A DNA stretch of 64,000 nucleotides, taken from positions 1,922,001-1,986,000 of the forward strand of contig NZ_CP154879.1 of the NCBI RefSeq assembly GCF_039614765.1, read 5' to 3'. Numbering within the stretch: the stretch's first letter is position 1; the number at the start of each line of letters is the position of its first letter. Positions 22,347 to 31,041 of the stretch are shown one piece after another. This DNA is from Castellaniella sp. MT123. GTDB taxonomy: Bacteria > Pseudomonadota > Gammaproteobacteria > Burkholderiales > Burkholderiaceae_B. Under the pieces are notes generated by a model. It was not told where the DNA came from, searched no databases, and worked only from the letters and a program-made list of their open reading frames with translations. A program made the translations under genes and the position numbers.

Positions 22347-22982
22347 TCACGCCCGGATTTCGGGCGGACGGACGTCCGGCGTCGTGCTTACCCAGAGCAC
22401 CTCCGCATCGACCGTCCCTTTGTTGACGACCTGATGGCGCATCCGGCTGTCGATATAGAAACAGTCGCCGGCGAACAAGGTCACGGGCTGGTAATACTCG
22501 GTATGCAGCTCGATCTCGCCTTCCAGCACGTAGACGAATTCCTCGCCCTCGTGACGACTCCAGCCTTCGGTCTGCACGCCTTCGTGGACCTTGATACGGG
22601 TGCGAAACGGCATCATGCGCTTGTGCGCCAGCTGGGAGCACAGCAGCCGGTGCAGGTACAGCGGCGTCTCGTGGATCTCGCCCTGCCCCGCCCGCTCAAT
22701 GCTGCGCCGCCCCGCCCCCATGTGCGCCTCGGCGGGCACGAACAGCTCTGCGATGTCCACGCCCAGTCCGTACGCCAGGCGCAGCAGCACATCATAGGTC
22801 GGCGACACCAGGCCATTCTCGATCTTGGACAGGGCCGAGACCGAGATCCCGCTCGCCTGTCCGGCCTGCCCCTGGGTCCAGCCCTTTTGCAGGCGCAGCG
22901 CCTTCAGACGCTCCGCCAGCGCGGACTGGCGCTGCTTCACCGCCGATGTATCCAGTTTTGTACCCACATCCAATCCCGTCAT
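22347..22982 (-). CDS. XRE-cupin transcriptional regulator
   Basis: A 211-residue regulator with an N-terminal XRE helix-turn-helix (about 22-76, with GWTQGQAGQASGISVSALSKIE) and a C-terminal cupin (about 120-205, with HEGEEFVYVLEGEIELH and GDCFYIDSRMRHQ). Such proteins sense small amino-acid-related metabolites in the cupin barrel and usually control adjacent catabolic genes. It sits inside the operon, overlapping livF by 4 bases and 28 bases before the OCD gene, which suggests autoregulation. Confidence 0.88.
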   Translation of the reverse strand: MTGLDVGTKLDTSAVKQRQSALAERLKALRLQKGWTQGQAGQASGISVSALSKIENGLVSPTYDVLLRLAYGLGVDIAELFVPAEAHMGAGRRSIERAGQGEIHETPLYLHRLLCSQLAHKRMMPFRTRIKVHEGVQTEGWSRHEGEEFVYVLEGEIELHTEYYQPVTLFAGDCFYIDSRMRHQVVNKGTVDAEVLWVSTTPDVRPPEIRA

Positions 22983-23713
22983 CCAGTTGCTCCGCGGTGT
23001 CGGCCCGAACTCAGATAGGCCTCCCGCACCTGGGCATTCCCCAGCAATTCCTCGCCGCTCCCCGTCAGGGTGATGCGGCCGTTGACCAGCACATAGCCCC
23101 GATCCGCCAGGCGCAAGGCATGGTGCGCATTCTGCTCGACCAGGAAAATGGTCTTGCCCAGCGCGGCGATGTCCTTCAGCGTCCGCAGGATCTGCTGCGC
23201 CACCAGCGGCGCCAGCCCCAGGCTGGGCTCGTCCAGCAGAATCGTATCAGGGCGCCCCATCAGCGCGCGAGCGATGGCCAGCATCTGCTGCTCTCCACCC
23301 GACAAGGTGCCCGCCCGCTGGCGGCGTCGCTCCTTCAGCCGGGGGAACAGATCGAACATGACTTCCCGATCTTCGTCGGCATGGGCCATCCCGATCGACA
23401 AGGTGCCCAGCAGCAAGTTTTCCTCGACCGTCATCGCCGGAAAGATCCGCCGCCCCTCGGGCACCTGGGTGATGCCGTGGCTGGCGATCCGGTGGGGCGG
23501 CTCCCGGGTCAGATCCCGGCCCTTGTACAGGACCTCACCGGCAAAGGCCCTGGGCGCGCCGAAGATCGACATCAGCAGCGTGCTTTTTCCGGCGCCATTG
23601 GCCCCGATCAGGGATACGATTTCTCCCGCATCGACGTGCAGTTCGATCTGATGCAGGACCTGGATCGGGCCGTAGGCCACGTCCACGTCGCGCAGTTCCA
23701 GCAAATGGCTCAT
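22979..23713 (-). CDS. livF: branched-chain-type ABC transporter ATP-binding protein LivF
   Basis: A 244-residue ATPase with Walker A GANGAGKST (37-45), signature LSGGEQQM, and Walker B followed by DEPSLGLAP. The short form without the extra C-terminal helix is typical of LivF. It works with LivG on the inner face of the LivH/LivM permease. It overlaps livG by 4 bases and the regulator gene by 4 bases. Confidence 0.92.
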   Translation of the reverse strand: MSHLLELRDVDVAYGPIQVLHQIELHVDAGEIVSLIGANGAGKSTLLMSIFGAPRAFAGEVLYKGRDLTREPPHRIASHGITQVPEGRRIFPAMTVEENLLLGTLSIGMAHADEDREVMFDLFPRLKERRRQRAGTLSGGEQQMLAIARALMGRPDTILLDEPSLGLAPLVAQQILRTLKDIAALGKTIFLVEQNAHHALRLADRGYVLVNGRITLTGSGEELLGNAQVREAYLSSGRHRGATG

Positions 23714-24552
23714 GCCTGTTCCTCCAGATCGCAGCCCAGGTAGGCGGCGATCACGGCCGGATCGGCGCGCACCTGCCCGGCCCCGCCCTGGGCGATGACC
23801 ACGCCGTGATCGAGCACGACAATGTGATCCGAGATGTCCATCACCAGCCCCATGTCGTGCTCGATCAGCAGCACGGTGACGCCATGCCGCTCGCGCAGCG
23901 TCAGGATCAGATCCGACAGGGCGTCGGTTTCCCTGGGGTTGAGGCCGGCTGCCGGCTCATCCAGGCAGATGATCCGGGGATCGCCGCACATGGCGCGCGC
24001 GATTTCCAGGCGGCGCTGGCGCCCGTAGGGGAGTTCTCCGGCCTGGCGGTTGCCGTCTCCGGACAACCCCACGGCATCCAGCCACCGCCAGGCGCGCTCC
24101 AGGGCCTCGTCCTCTTTGTCGACGAAGCGCGCGCTGCCCAGCAGGCCGCGCCAGAGATTGCCGTCCAGCCGGCGGTGCTGGGCCACCAGCAGATTTTCCA
24201 GGACCGTCATGTCCTTGAACAGGCGGATGTTCTGGAACGTGCGCGCGATCCCCACCCGGGCCACCAGATGCGAGCCGCCGATGAAAAACCGGTCCAGCAG
24301 CTCATTGATCTGCACCCGCCGCCGGCCGTCGTCGAACACAATGCGCCCGGCCGTGGCGCGATAGAAACCGGTGACGCAATTGAACACCGTCGTCTTGCCC
24401 GCGCCATTGGGCCCGATCAATGCCGTCACGCTGCCGGGCATGACGTCGAAGCTGACGTCCTGATTGGCCAATATCCCGCCGAAGCGCTGCGTCAAGCCCT
24501 GCACGCTGAGGATGGGCGTCACCGCCGCCTTCCGTTCCGCCACCGGACTCAT
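23710..24552 (-). CDS. livG: branched-chain-type ABC transporter ATP-binding protein LivG
   Basis: A 280-residue ATPase: Walker [10 protein letters not shown] at 47-55, [20 protein letters not shown], a LivG-type signature [12 protein letters not shown] in place of LSGGQ, and DEPAAGLNP, all typical of LivG. The ATG at 24552 (MSPVAERK) overlaps the livM stop by 4 bases; longer in-frame extensions upstream are spurious. An insert with [12 protein letters not shown] after the Walker A helix is seen in other Liv-type ATPases. Confidence 0.92.
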   Translation of the reverse strand: MSPVAERKAAVTPILSVQGLTQRFGGILANQDVSFDVMPGSVTALIGPNGAGKTTVFNCVTGFYRATAGRIVFDDGRRRVQINELLDRFFIGGSHLVARVGIARTFQNIRLFKDMTVLENLLVAQHRRLDGNLWRGLLGSARFVDKEDEALERAWRWLDAVGLSGDGNRQAGELPYGRQRRLEIARAMCGDPRIICLDEPAAGLNPRETDALSDLILTLRERHGVTVLLIEHDMGLVMDISDHIVVLDHGVVIAQGGAGQVRADPAVIAAYLGCDLEEQA

Positions 24553-26045
24553 GCCAATCCTCCCCGGTCGAACATGGCGCGACGCGGCCGAACCAAGCCA
24601 TGCGGCCGCCAGATCATCATGCCGATCATCAGCAGGCCAAACAGCAGGATGCGGTAATCCGCCACCGCCCGGAGGATCTCCGGCAGCAGCGTCAGCGCGA
24701 TCGCCGCCACGATGATGCCCAGGGTCGAGCCCATGCCGCCCAGCACCACGATGGACAGGATCAGGACCGATTCGAAAAAGTTGAAAGACATGGGGCTGAC
24801 GAACCCCTGATAGGCGGCGAAGAAGACGCCGGCCACCCCCCCTGTGGTCGCCCCCAGCATGAAGGCCGACAGCTTGACGGTCACGTGATTGATGCCCAGG
24901 GAACGGCACGCGATCTCGTCCTCGCGCAGAGCTTCCCAGGAACGCCCCAGCGGCATCACCCGCAAGCGGTTGAAGCAATACAGCACGCCAACCACCACGG
25001 CGAACAGCAGCGCGTAGATGAACAGGGCTTTGTAGTCGCCGCTATAAGGCAAGCCGAAAAAGGTATGGAAGGGCGGCAGGCCGTCCGCGCCCCGGCGGCT
25101 GAATGCCAGGCCGAAGAACGTGGGCACGGGTGCCGGGGCGCCGTTCGGTCCACCGGTGACCTCGACCCAGTTCGTCAGCACCAGGCGGATGATCTCGCCG
25201 AAACCCAGCGTGACGATGGCCAGATAATCACCATGCATGCGCAGCACGGGAAACCCCAGCAGCGCGCCGCACAGGGCCGCCAGCACGGGCGCCAGCAGCA
25301 AGGCCGTCCAGAATCCGATGCCCAGGTATTGCGCTCCCAGCGCCAGGAAATAGGCGCCCACGGCGTAAAAGGCGACATAGCCTAAGTCCAGCAGCCCAGC
25401 CAGACCCACCACGATGTTCAGGCCCGTGCCCAGCAGGACATAGATGAGGGCCAGGGTCAGGTTGCTGACCCAGACCTTGGGCAGCAGCCCGGTCTGATTC
25501 AGCAGGATGGGCAGCAGCAGGCCGGCGGCGAACAGCAGCGGCAGCGTCAGCCGCCAGGGCCGTGGCTTGCCGCGCGGATGCGGCAGCCCCAGTCCATAGC
25601 CCAGGAGCAGCAACAGCAGAATCAGGACTAGCGCAAAGGCCGCGCCTGGCTGCACGAGGCCGCTCAGCGCCGCCAGCGCCAGGGCCAGGCCGCAGGCCAG
25701 GCCCAGCGTCAGCACGCGGCGCGGGGACAAGGACGCCGGCAGCGACGGCGCTCCCTGCGCCCCGGCGGCCAGGATGCGCCGGGGCGCTCTGGCCCGGACG
25801 TACAGGGAAAGCAGGAAGCGACCCAGCATGACGATCACGCCCATGGCCAAGCCGTTCACGATTGCGGGAACGCGCCAGGGCAGGAAATGGAAATCGTACT
25901 GATCCAGCACCAGATTGGTGACGGGGCCCAGGACCAGCGCCGTCAGCATGCCAGCGACGAGGGCGTCCTTCAGACTGCGCCAGATCCGCTGGTTCGGAGC
26001 CGCGCGTGCGGCAAGCGGGAAAGCAGCAAGAGAGGGGGCGGTCAT
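24549..26045 (-). CDS. livM: branched-chain-type ABC transporter permease LivM
   Basis: A 498-residue permease. The second half has the canonical LivM segments ([78 protein letters not shown]). The first about 190 residues add further hydrophobic helices, as in the longer LivM forms with a DUF3382-type N-terminus. The start and the livH stop share one base. Forms the inner-membrane channel with LivH. Confidence 0.92.
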   Translation of the reverse strand: MTAPSLAAFPLAARAAPNQRIWRSLKDALVAGMLTALVLGPVTNLVLDQYDFHFLPWRVPAIVNGLAMGVIVMLGRFLLSLYVRARAPRRILAAGAQGAPSLPASLSPRRVLTLGLACGLALALAALSGLVQPGAAFALVLILLLLLLGYGLGLPHPRGKPRPWRLTLPLLFAAGLLLPILLNQTGLLPKVWVSNLTLALIYVLLGTGLNIVVGLAGLLDLGYVAFYAVGAYFLALGAQYLGIGFWTALLLAPVLAALCGALLGFPVLRMHGDYLAIVTLGFGEIIRLVLTNWVEVTGGPNGAPAPVPTFFGLAFSRRGADGLPPFHTFFGLPYSGDYKALFIYALLFAVVVGVLYCFNRLRVMPLGRSWEALREDEIACRSLGINHVTVKLSAFMLGATTGGVAGVFFAAYQGFVSPMSFNFFESVLILSIVVLGGMGSTLGIIVAAIALTLLPEILRAVADYRILLFGLLMIGMMIWRPHGLVRPRRAMFDRGGLA

Positions 26046-26962
26046 CAGACTTTCTCCACTGCGGGACGGCCCAGCAGACCGCTGGGCTTGAAGATCAGCA
26101 CCAGCACCAGGACGCCGAACGAGAACACGTCCTTATAGTCGCTGCTGACCAGACCGGAGAACAGTGACTCCAGGCAGCCCAGCACCAGCCCGCCCAACAT
26201 GGCGCCAGGCAGGGAGCCGATCCCGCCCAGCACGGCGGCGCTGAACGCCTTGATGCCGATGATGAAGCCGATGAAGAAATCGAAGGAACCGTAATTCTGC
26301 GTCACCAGCACGCCGGCGATGGCGGCCATCACCGACCCGATCACGAAGACCAGCGAGATGACCCGCGCCGTATCGATCCCGAGGATGGTCGCCATGCGGC
26401 GGTCCTGCTGGGTGGCGCGGCACTGCCGCCCCAGGCTGGTCCCCTGCACGAACCAGGTCAGCAGCAGCATCGCCAGCACGCTCACGGCGATGATGACCAG
26501 GCTCATATATTTCACCTGGATGAAATGCTCCGCCCCGCCGATGCGCAGATTGCCGGTGATCATGGCCGGCACCCCCTGGACGTTGGGGCCCTGGGAGAGC
26601 TGCATGTAATTCTGCAGCACCAGGGATACCCCGATGGCCGAAATCAGGGGCGCCAGACGGCTAGTGCCGCCCAGGGGGCGGTACACCGTGCGCTCGATGC
26701 ACCAACCGTAAAAGCCGGTCATGACCATGGTCACGATCAGGGTCAGCAGCAGCGCGAAGGCGATGGAGTCGATCCCGAAATAGGCGACGACCGCCAGCAC
26801 GATGGCGCTGATGTAGGCGCTGATCATGTAGACGTCGCCATGGGCGAAATTGATCATGCCGATGATGCCGTAGACCATCGTGTAGCCGACCGCGATCAGG
26901 CCGTAGATGGAGCCCAGGGTGAGGCCATTGATCAACTGCTGACCGAGAATATACGGGTCCAT
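26045..26962 (-). CDS. livH: branched-chain-type ABC transporter permease LivH
   Basis: A 305-residue permease with the family hallmarks [21 protein letters not shown] at the N-terminus, [27 protein letters not shown] for contact with the ATPases, and [19 protein letters not shown]. It follows livK by 9 bases. Together with LivM it carries amino acids delivered by LivK into the cytoplasm. Confidence 0.93.
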   Translation of the reverse strand: MDPYILGQQLINGLTLGSIYGLIAVGYTMVYGIIGMINFAHGDVYMISAYISAIVLAVVAYFGIDSIAFALLLTLIVTMVMTGFYGWCIERTVYRPLGGTSRLAPLISAIGVSLVLQNYMQLSQGPNVQGVPAMITGNLRIGGAEHFIQVKYMSLVIIAVSVLAMLLLTWFVQGTSLGRQCRATQQDRRMATILGIDTARVISLVFVIGSVMAAIAGVLVTQNYGSFDFFIGFIIGIKAFSAAVLGGIGSLPGAMLGGLVLGCLESLFSGLVSSDYKDVFSFGVLVLVLIFKPSGLLGRPAVEKV

Positions 26963-26971
26963 GCCGCCCCC

Positions 26972-28102
26972 TTACTGTGCGCGGGGCAGTTCCGCGTAGT
27001 TGCCATCAGCGTTCCACTGGTACATGACGTAGCTCGGCACGGTCAGGTCGCCCTTGGCGTTCCACTCCTTTTCCCCCAGCACCGTATCGACCTTGTGGGC
27101 CTTGAGCCATTTGGCCAGCTTCGCGCCTTCGGTCGAGCCCGTGCCGGCGATGGCGGCGGCCACGGCCTGGACGGCGGAATAGGCGTAGAGAGTGAAGCCG
27201 TCGGAGTTCTTGCCTTCGCGGCTCAGCTTCTCGACGATGGCGCGGCCCGAGGCGATACTGCGCGGGTCCACGGGGAAGGACATGTAGACGCCGTGGGCGA
27301 ACTGCTTGCCGCCCGCAGCCGTGACGAAGGCGGGATCGACGATGCCGTCATCTGAGACAAAGGGAACCGTCAGGCCTTGTTCGCGGATCTGCCGCGCCAA
27401 GGTGCCGGCTTCGGCATACAGACCACCGAAGAACACGGCATCCACGCCTGCGGCCCGGATCTTGGTGACCAGCGCGTTGTAGTCGCGCTCGCCCCGCGTC
27501 ACGCCGTCATACAGGACCGTCTGCACGCCCCGCTTTTCCGCCTCCTGGCGGGTGGCATCGGCCAGTCCGCGGCCATAGGTGTCCTTGTCGTGGATGACAG
27601 CGATCTTCTTGACCTTGAGCGTGTCCGCCAGGAAGTTCGCGACCACCACCGCCTGCTGGTCGTCCCGTCCACAGATCCGGGTCACGGTCGGCAGGCCGCG
27701 CTCGGTGACCTCCGGATTGGTCGAGCCGGTCGCCATCGACAGGATATCGGCTTCGTCGTAGATCTCCGAGGCGGGGATCGTGCTCGAGGAACAGAAATGG
27801 CCGACGACGGCCGCCACATGGTCCTGATCGACCAGGCGATGGGCCACGGCGACCGCCTGCTTGGGCTCGCAGGCATCGTCGGCCTTGACCAGCTCGATCG
27901 GCTTGCCGGCGATGCCGCCGCCGGCGTTGATGGCATTGGCGGCGGCGGACGCCCCGGTCCAGAGCTGATTGCCGAACGCCGCATTCGCCCCCGTGAAGGG
28001 ACCCGCCACGCCGATCTTGACCACATCCTTCGCCTGCCCCGCCATCGGCGCACCGGCCAACAAGGCAAAACCTGCGCACAGGGAAATGAAACCACGCTTC
28101 AT
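26972..28102 (-). CDS. livK: periplasmic amino-acid-binding protein LivK type
   Basis: A 376-residue periplasmic solute-binding protein (type I fold). A signal peptide covers residues 1-23 with a probable cut after AGQA. The mature start KDVVKIGVAGPFTGANAAFGNQ and VVGHFCSSSTIPASEIY are typical of LIVAT-type receptors. The ATG at 28102 has GAGG upstream. Binding specificity cannot be read; the operon context favours lysine, pipecolate or related amino acids over leucine. Confidence 0.9.
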   Translation of the reverse strand: MKRGFISLCAGFALLAGAPMAGQAKDVVKIGVAGPFTGANAAFGNQLWTGASAAANAINAGGGIAGKPIELVKADDACEPKQAVAVAHRLVDQDHVAAVVGHFCSSSTIPASEIYDEADILSMATGSTNPEVTERGLPTVTRICGRDDQQAVVVANFLADTLKVKKIAVIHDKDTYGRGLADATRQEAEKRGVQTVLYDGVTRGERDYNALVTKIRAAGVDAVFFGGLYAEAGTLARQIREQGLTVPFVSDDGIVDPAFVTAAGGKQFAHGVYMSFPVDPRSIASGRAIVEKLSREGKNSDGFTLYAYSAVQAVAAAIAGTGSTEGAKLAKWLKAHKVDTVLGEKEWNAKGDLTVPSYVMYQWNADGNYAELPRAQ

Positions 28103-28165
28103 GAATGTCTCCTCAACGGGAATGGGCCGGGGAAACCGGCATGTCCTGCCAACCACGCAGGGGAT

Positions 28166-29347
28166 TCAAACCACGTTCCTTTCGATCAGGGGCCGCCCCT
28201 CCAGGATGCGCCGCCAGCCCAGGCGCTCCAGGTCCAGGGTGCGGAAACCACCGTGCACGATCAGCTCGACCAGTGCGCGGCCGACGGCGGGCGCCTGCTG
28301 CATGCCATGGCCGCTGAAGCCATTGGCGAAATACAGGTTGTCCAGGTCGGGATGCGGCCCCAGAATGACGTTCTGGTCGACCAGGTTCATGTCGTAATGC
28401 CCGGCCCAGCTGCGGCCGCAGCGCAGGGCCTCGAACGCCGGCACGCGCGCGGCCAACAGTGGCCAGAGCAGGCCTTCGAACAAGGCGTGCTGCACGTCGA
28501 AATCGTGGCATTCAGGGTCTTGCTCCGGCGGCGGCGCAATGCCTGCGATGAAACCCTGGCCCTCGGGGCGGAAGTACGCGCCGCTGGGGTCGATCACCAT
28601 GGGGCAGCCCGGCAGGATCTGGGGGCATTGCAGATAGAACACGCTGCGCTTGCGCGCCTGCACCGGCAGGTCGATGCCCGCCAGGCGGGCCAGCACCGGG
28701 GCGCCGATGCCGGCCGCATTGACCAGCGCTCCGCACCCCAGGCCACGCCCGTCGTCCAGCCCGACGGACCGGACGCGGCGCCCCGCCCGGTCGACCGACA
28801 CCACGCGGTGCGGCAGATAGACGGCCCCCTGTGCGATGGCCTTGCGCCGCAGCCCCTGCAGCAGGCCATAGGCATCCAGCCAGCCTTCCCCGCTCAGGCC
28901 CAGGGTGCCGCCCGCCAGGTCGTCGACGCGCATCCAGGGATAGCGGGTCGCCAGATCGCCCGGCTCCAGCAGGGCGATGTCCGCGCCCAGACTACATTGC
29001 AGCGCATGATTTTCCCGCAGGACTGGCAGCCCGGCGCGCGTGGCCAGGAACAGATAGCCGCCCTCCACGAAGGCAGGGTCGGGACGCGTGCCATCGACCG
29101 CCAGATCCTCGGGAAAGCGCCGCAGGAATTCCGTCCCGAACTGGGACATCCGTATGTTTTCGGGGGTGGAGAACTGGTGCCGGATGGAAGCGGCCGACAG
29201 GGTGGTCGCGCACCGCTGATAGGTCGGATCGGGCTCCAGCACGGCCACCGAACCGCGGAACCCCGGGTCGGCGGTCAGAAAATACGCTGCGGCGCTGCCA
29301 ACCGCGCCACCGCCGGCTATCACCACGTCGAAATGCATCTGCGACAT
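28166..29347 (-). CDS. FAD-dependent amino-acid oxidoreductase (DAO/FOXRED1-like)
   Basis: A 393-residue flavoprotein of the D-amino-acid/glycine oxidase fold. The dinucleotide motif is VVIAGGGAVGSAAAYFL at 8-24; near the C-terminus ANGFSGHGMQQAPAVGRALVELI contacts the flavin. ATSL-like CATTLSAASIRHQFS and ENIRMSQF resemble FOXRED1-type oxidases. The ATG at 29347 has AGGAG 9 bases upstream. First gene of the importer operon and divergent from the ALDH7-type gene; an imino-acid oxidase such as pipecolate oxidase (AmaA role) fits, but sarcosine- or other amine-oxidase activity is possible. Confidence 0.82.
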   Translation of the reverse strand: MSQMHFDVVIAGGGAVGSAAAYFLTADPGFRGSVAVLEPDPTYQRCATTLSAASIRHQFSTPENIRMSQFGTEFLRRFPEDLAVDGTRPDPAFVEGGYLFLATRAGLPVLRENHALQCSLGADIALLEPGDLATRYPWMRVDDLAGGTLGLSGEGWLDAYGLLQGLRRKAIAQGAVYLPHRVVSVDRAGRRVRSVGLDDGRGLGCGALVNAAGIGAPVLARLAGIDLPVQARKRSVFYLQCPQILPGCPMVIDPSGAYFRPEGQGFIAGIAPPPEQDPECHDFDVQHALFEGLLWPLLAARVPAFEALRCGRSWAGHYDMNLVDQNVILGPHPDLDNLYFANGFSGHGMQQAPAVGRALVELIVHGGFRTLDLERLGWRRILEGRPLIERNVV

Positions 29348-29462
29348 CCTGAAGCGCTCCTGTAGCGGGGAGTACAACGACAGCGAGACACACGGCACAA
29401 GCCGCTGCGTGAGGATTATTGTGGAGTCAATTTTTTCTTTTTTATGTAGGTATTTTCCCTCT

Positions 29463-29478
29463 AAGAAAAAATTTTCTT
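29463..29478. promoter_or_regulatory. AT-rich palindrome AAGAAAA-AA-TTTTCTT, candidate operator
   Basis: It lies in the 187-base gap between the divergent FAD oxidase and aldehyde dehydrogenase genes, a marked AT-rich patch in high-GC surroundings. A TTGACA box starts at 29486 on the plus strand, though its -10 partner is weak. The symmetry and position make it the best candidate site for the XRE-cupin regulator of this cluster. Confidence 0.5.
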
Positions 29479-29534
29479 CACAAGCTTGACATGCTATTCT
29501 GGACCAATCCATTCCCCGATGCGGAGTCCCGCTC

Positions 29535-31040
29535 ATGAATATCCAGGATGTGCTGCAGTCTCTCGGCCTGACGACCGACCTGTCCTCCGGCAAGGATCTG
29601 CTGATTCGCTCCCCCATCGACGGCGCACGGCTTGCGGGCCTGCGCACGCAAACACCGGACGAGGCCTGCGCCGCCATCAGCGTCGCTCACGGCGCCTTCC
29701 TGGCCTGGCGCCAGGTGCCCGCGCCCCGGCGCGGCGAGCTGGTGCGCCTGCTGGGCGAAGAATTGCGCACCCACAAGCAGGCATTGGGCCGTCTGGTGTC
29801 CATCGAAGTCGGCAAGATCGCCGCCGAGGGCGAGGGCGAAGTCCAGGAAATGATCGACATCTGCGACTTCGCCGTCGGCTTGTCGCGGCAGTTGCACGGC
29901 CTGACCATCGCATCCGAGCGCCCAGGCCACCGCATGATGGAGACCTGGCACCCGCTGGGTGTGGTGGGCGTCATCTCCGCCTTCAATTTCCCGGTGGCGG
30001 TCTGGTCCTGGAACGCCGCCCTGGCCCTCGTCTGCGGCGATCCGGTCGTCTGGAAACCGTCGGAAAAGACGCCTCTGACGGCGCTCGCCTGCCAGGCCTT
30101 GTTCCAGCGCGCCCTGGCCCGCTTCGGCGATGCGCCTGACGGCCTGCTGCACGTTCTGATCGGCGGCCGCGAGGTGGGCGAAGCGCTGATCGACGACCCC
30201 CGGGTCGCGCTGATATCGGCCACCGGGTCCACGCGCATGGGCCGCGAGGTCGGACCACGCGTGGCGCAGCGCTTCGGCCGCTGCCTGCTGGAGCTTGGCG
30301 GCAATAACGCCATCATCGTAGCGCCGTCGGCCGACCTGGACATGGCCGCGCGCGGCATCCTGTTCGGCGCCATCGGCACGGCCGGCCAGCGCTGCACCAC
30401 CACGCGCCGCCTGATCGTCCACGAATCGGTCGCCGACACCCTGCTGGCGCGGCTGAAGGCCGCCTATGCCAGCGCCGCGGTGGGCGATCCGCTGGATTCC
30501 GGCACCCTGGTCGGCCCGCTGATCGACCGCGCCGCCTACGACGCCATGCAGGCGGCGCTGACGCTGGCCCTCGCCCAGGGCGGCACGGTCACGGGCGGCG
30601 AACGCCTGCTGGCCGACCGCCACCCGGATGCCTGGTACGTCCGCCCCGCCCTGGCCGAAATGCCCGGCCAGACCGACGTCGTGCGCCACGAAACCTTCGC
30701 ACCGATCCTGTACGTGATGCGCTACCGCGCGTTCGATCAGGCACTGACCCTGCACAATGCCGTCCCGCAGGGCCTGTCCTCGGCGATCTTCACCACCGAC
30801 CTGCGCGAGGCCGAAGCCTTCATGAGCGCCAGCGGATCGGACTGCGGTATCGTCAACGTAAACATCGGCACATCGGGGGCCGAGATCGGCGGGGCCTTCG
30901 GCGGCGAAAAGGAAACCGGCGGCGGACGCGAATCGGGGTCCGACGCCTGGAAGGCCTACATGCGCCGCGCGACGAACACCATCAACTATTCGCGCGAACT
31001 GCCGCTGGCGCAGGGCATCCGGTTTGCCTCGGACCTTTGA
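29535..31040 (+). CDS. aldehyde dehydrogenase, AmaB/ALDH7 type (aminoadipate semialdehyde / piperideine-6-carboxylate dehydrogenase)
   Basis: A 501-residue NAD(P)-dependent aldehyde dehydrogenase. Catalytic residues are N151 (AFNFPVAVW), E253 (ELGGNN) and C287 (GTAGQRCTTTRR). ELGGNNAIIV and GTAGQRCTTTRRL are hallmarks of the ALDH7/antiquitin group, which oxidises alpha-aminoadipate semialdehyde (in equilibrium with Δ1-piperideine-6-carboxylate) to 2-aminoadipate in lysine and pipecolate breakdown. Divergent from the FAD oxidase, which could supply that substrate. Its stop is one base from the mgtA stop. Confidence 0.88.
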   Translation: MNIQDVLQSLGLTTDLSSGKDLLIRSPIDGARLAGLRTQTPDEACAAISVAHGAFLAWRQVPAPRRGELVRLLGEELRTHKQALGRLVSIEVGKIAAEGEGEVQEMIDICDFAVGLSRQLHGLTIASERPGHRMMETWHPLGVVGVISAFNFPVAVWSWNAALALVCGDPVVWKPSEKTPLTALACQALFQRALARFGDAPDGLLHVLIGGREVGEALIDDPRVALISATGSTRMGREVGPRVAQRFGRCLLELGGNNAIIVAPSADLDMAARGILFGAIGTAGQRCTTTRRLIVHESVADTLLARLKAAYASAAVGDPLDSGTLVGPLIDRAAYDAMQAALTLALAQGGTVTGGERLLADRHPDAWYVRPALAEMPGQTDVVRHETFAPILYVMRYRAFDQALTLHNAVPQGLSSAIFTTDLREAEAFMSASGSDCGIVNVNIGTSGAEIGGAFGGEKETGGGRESGSDAWKAYMRRATNTINYSRELPLAQGIRFASDL

Positions 31041-31041
31041 G

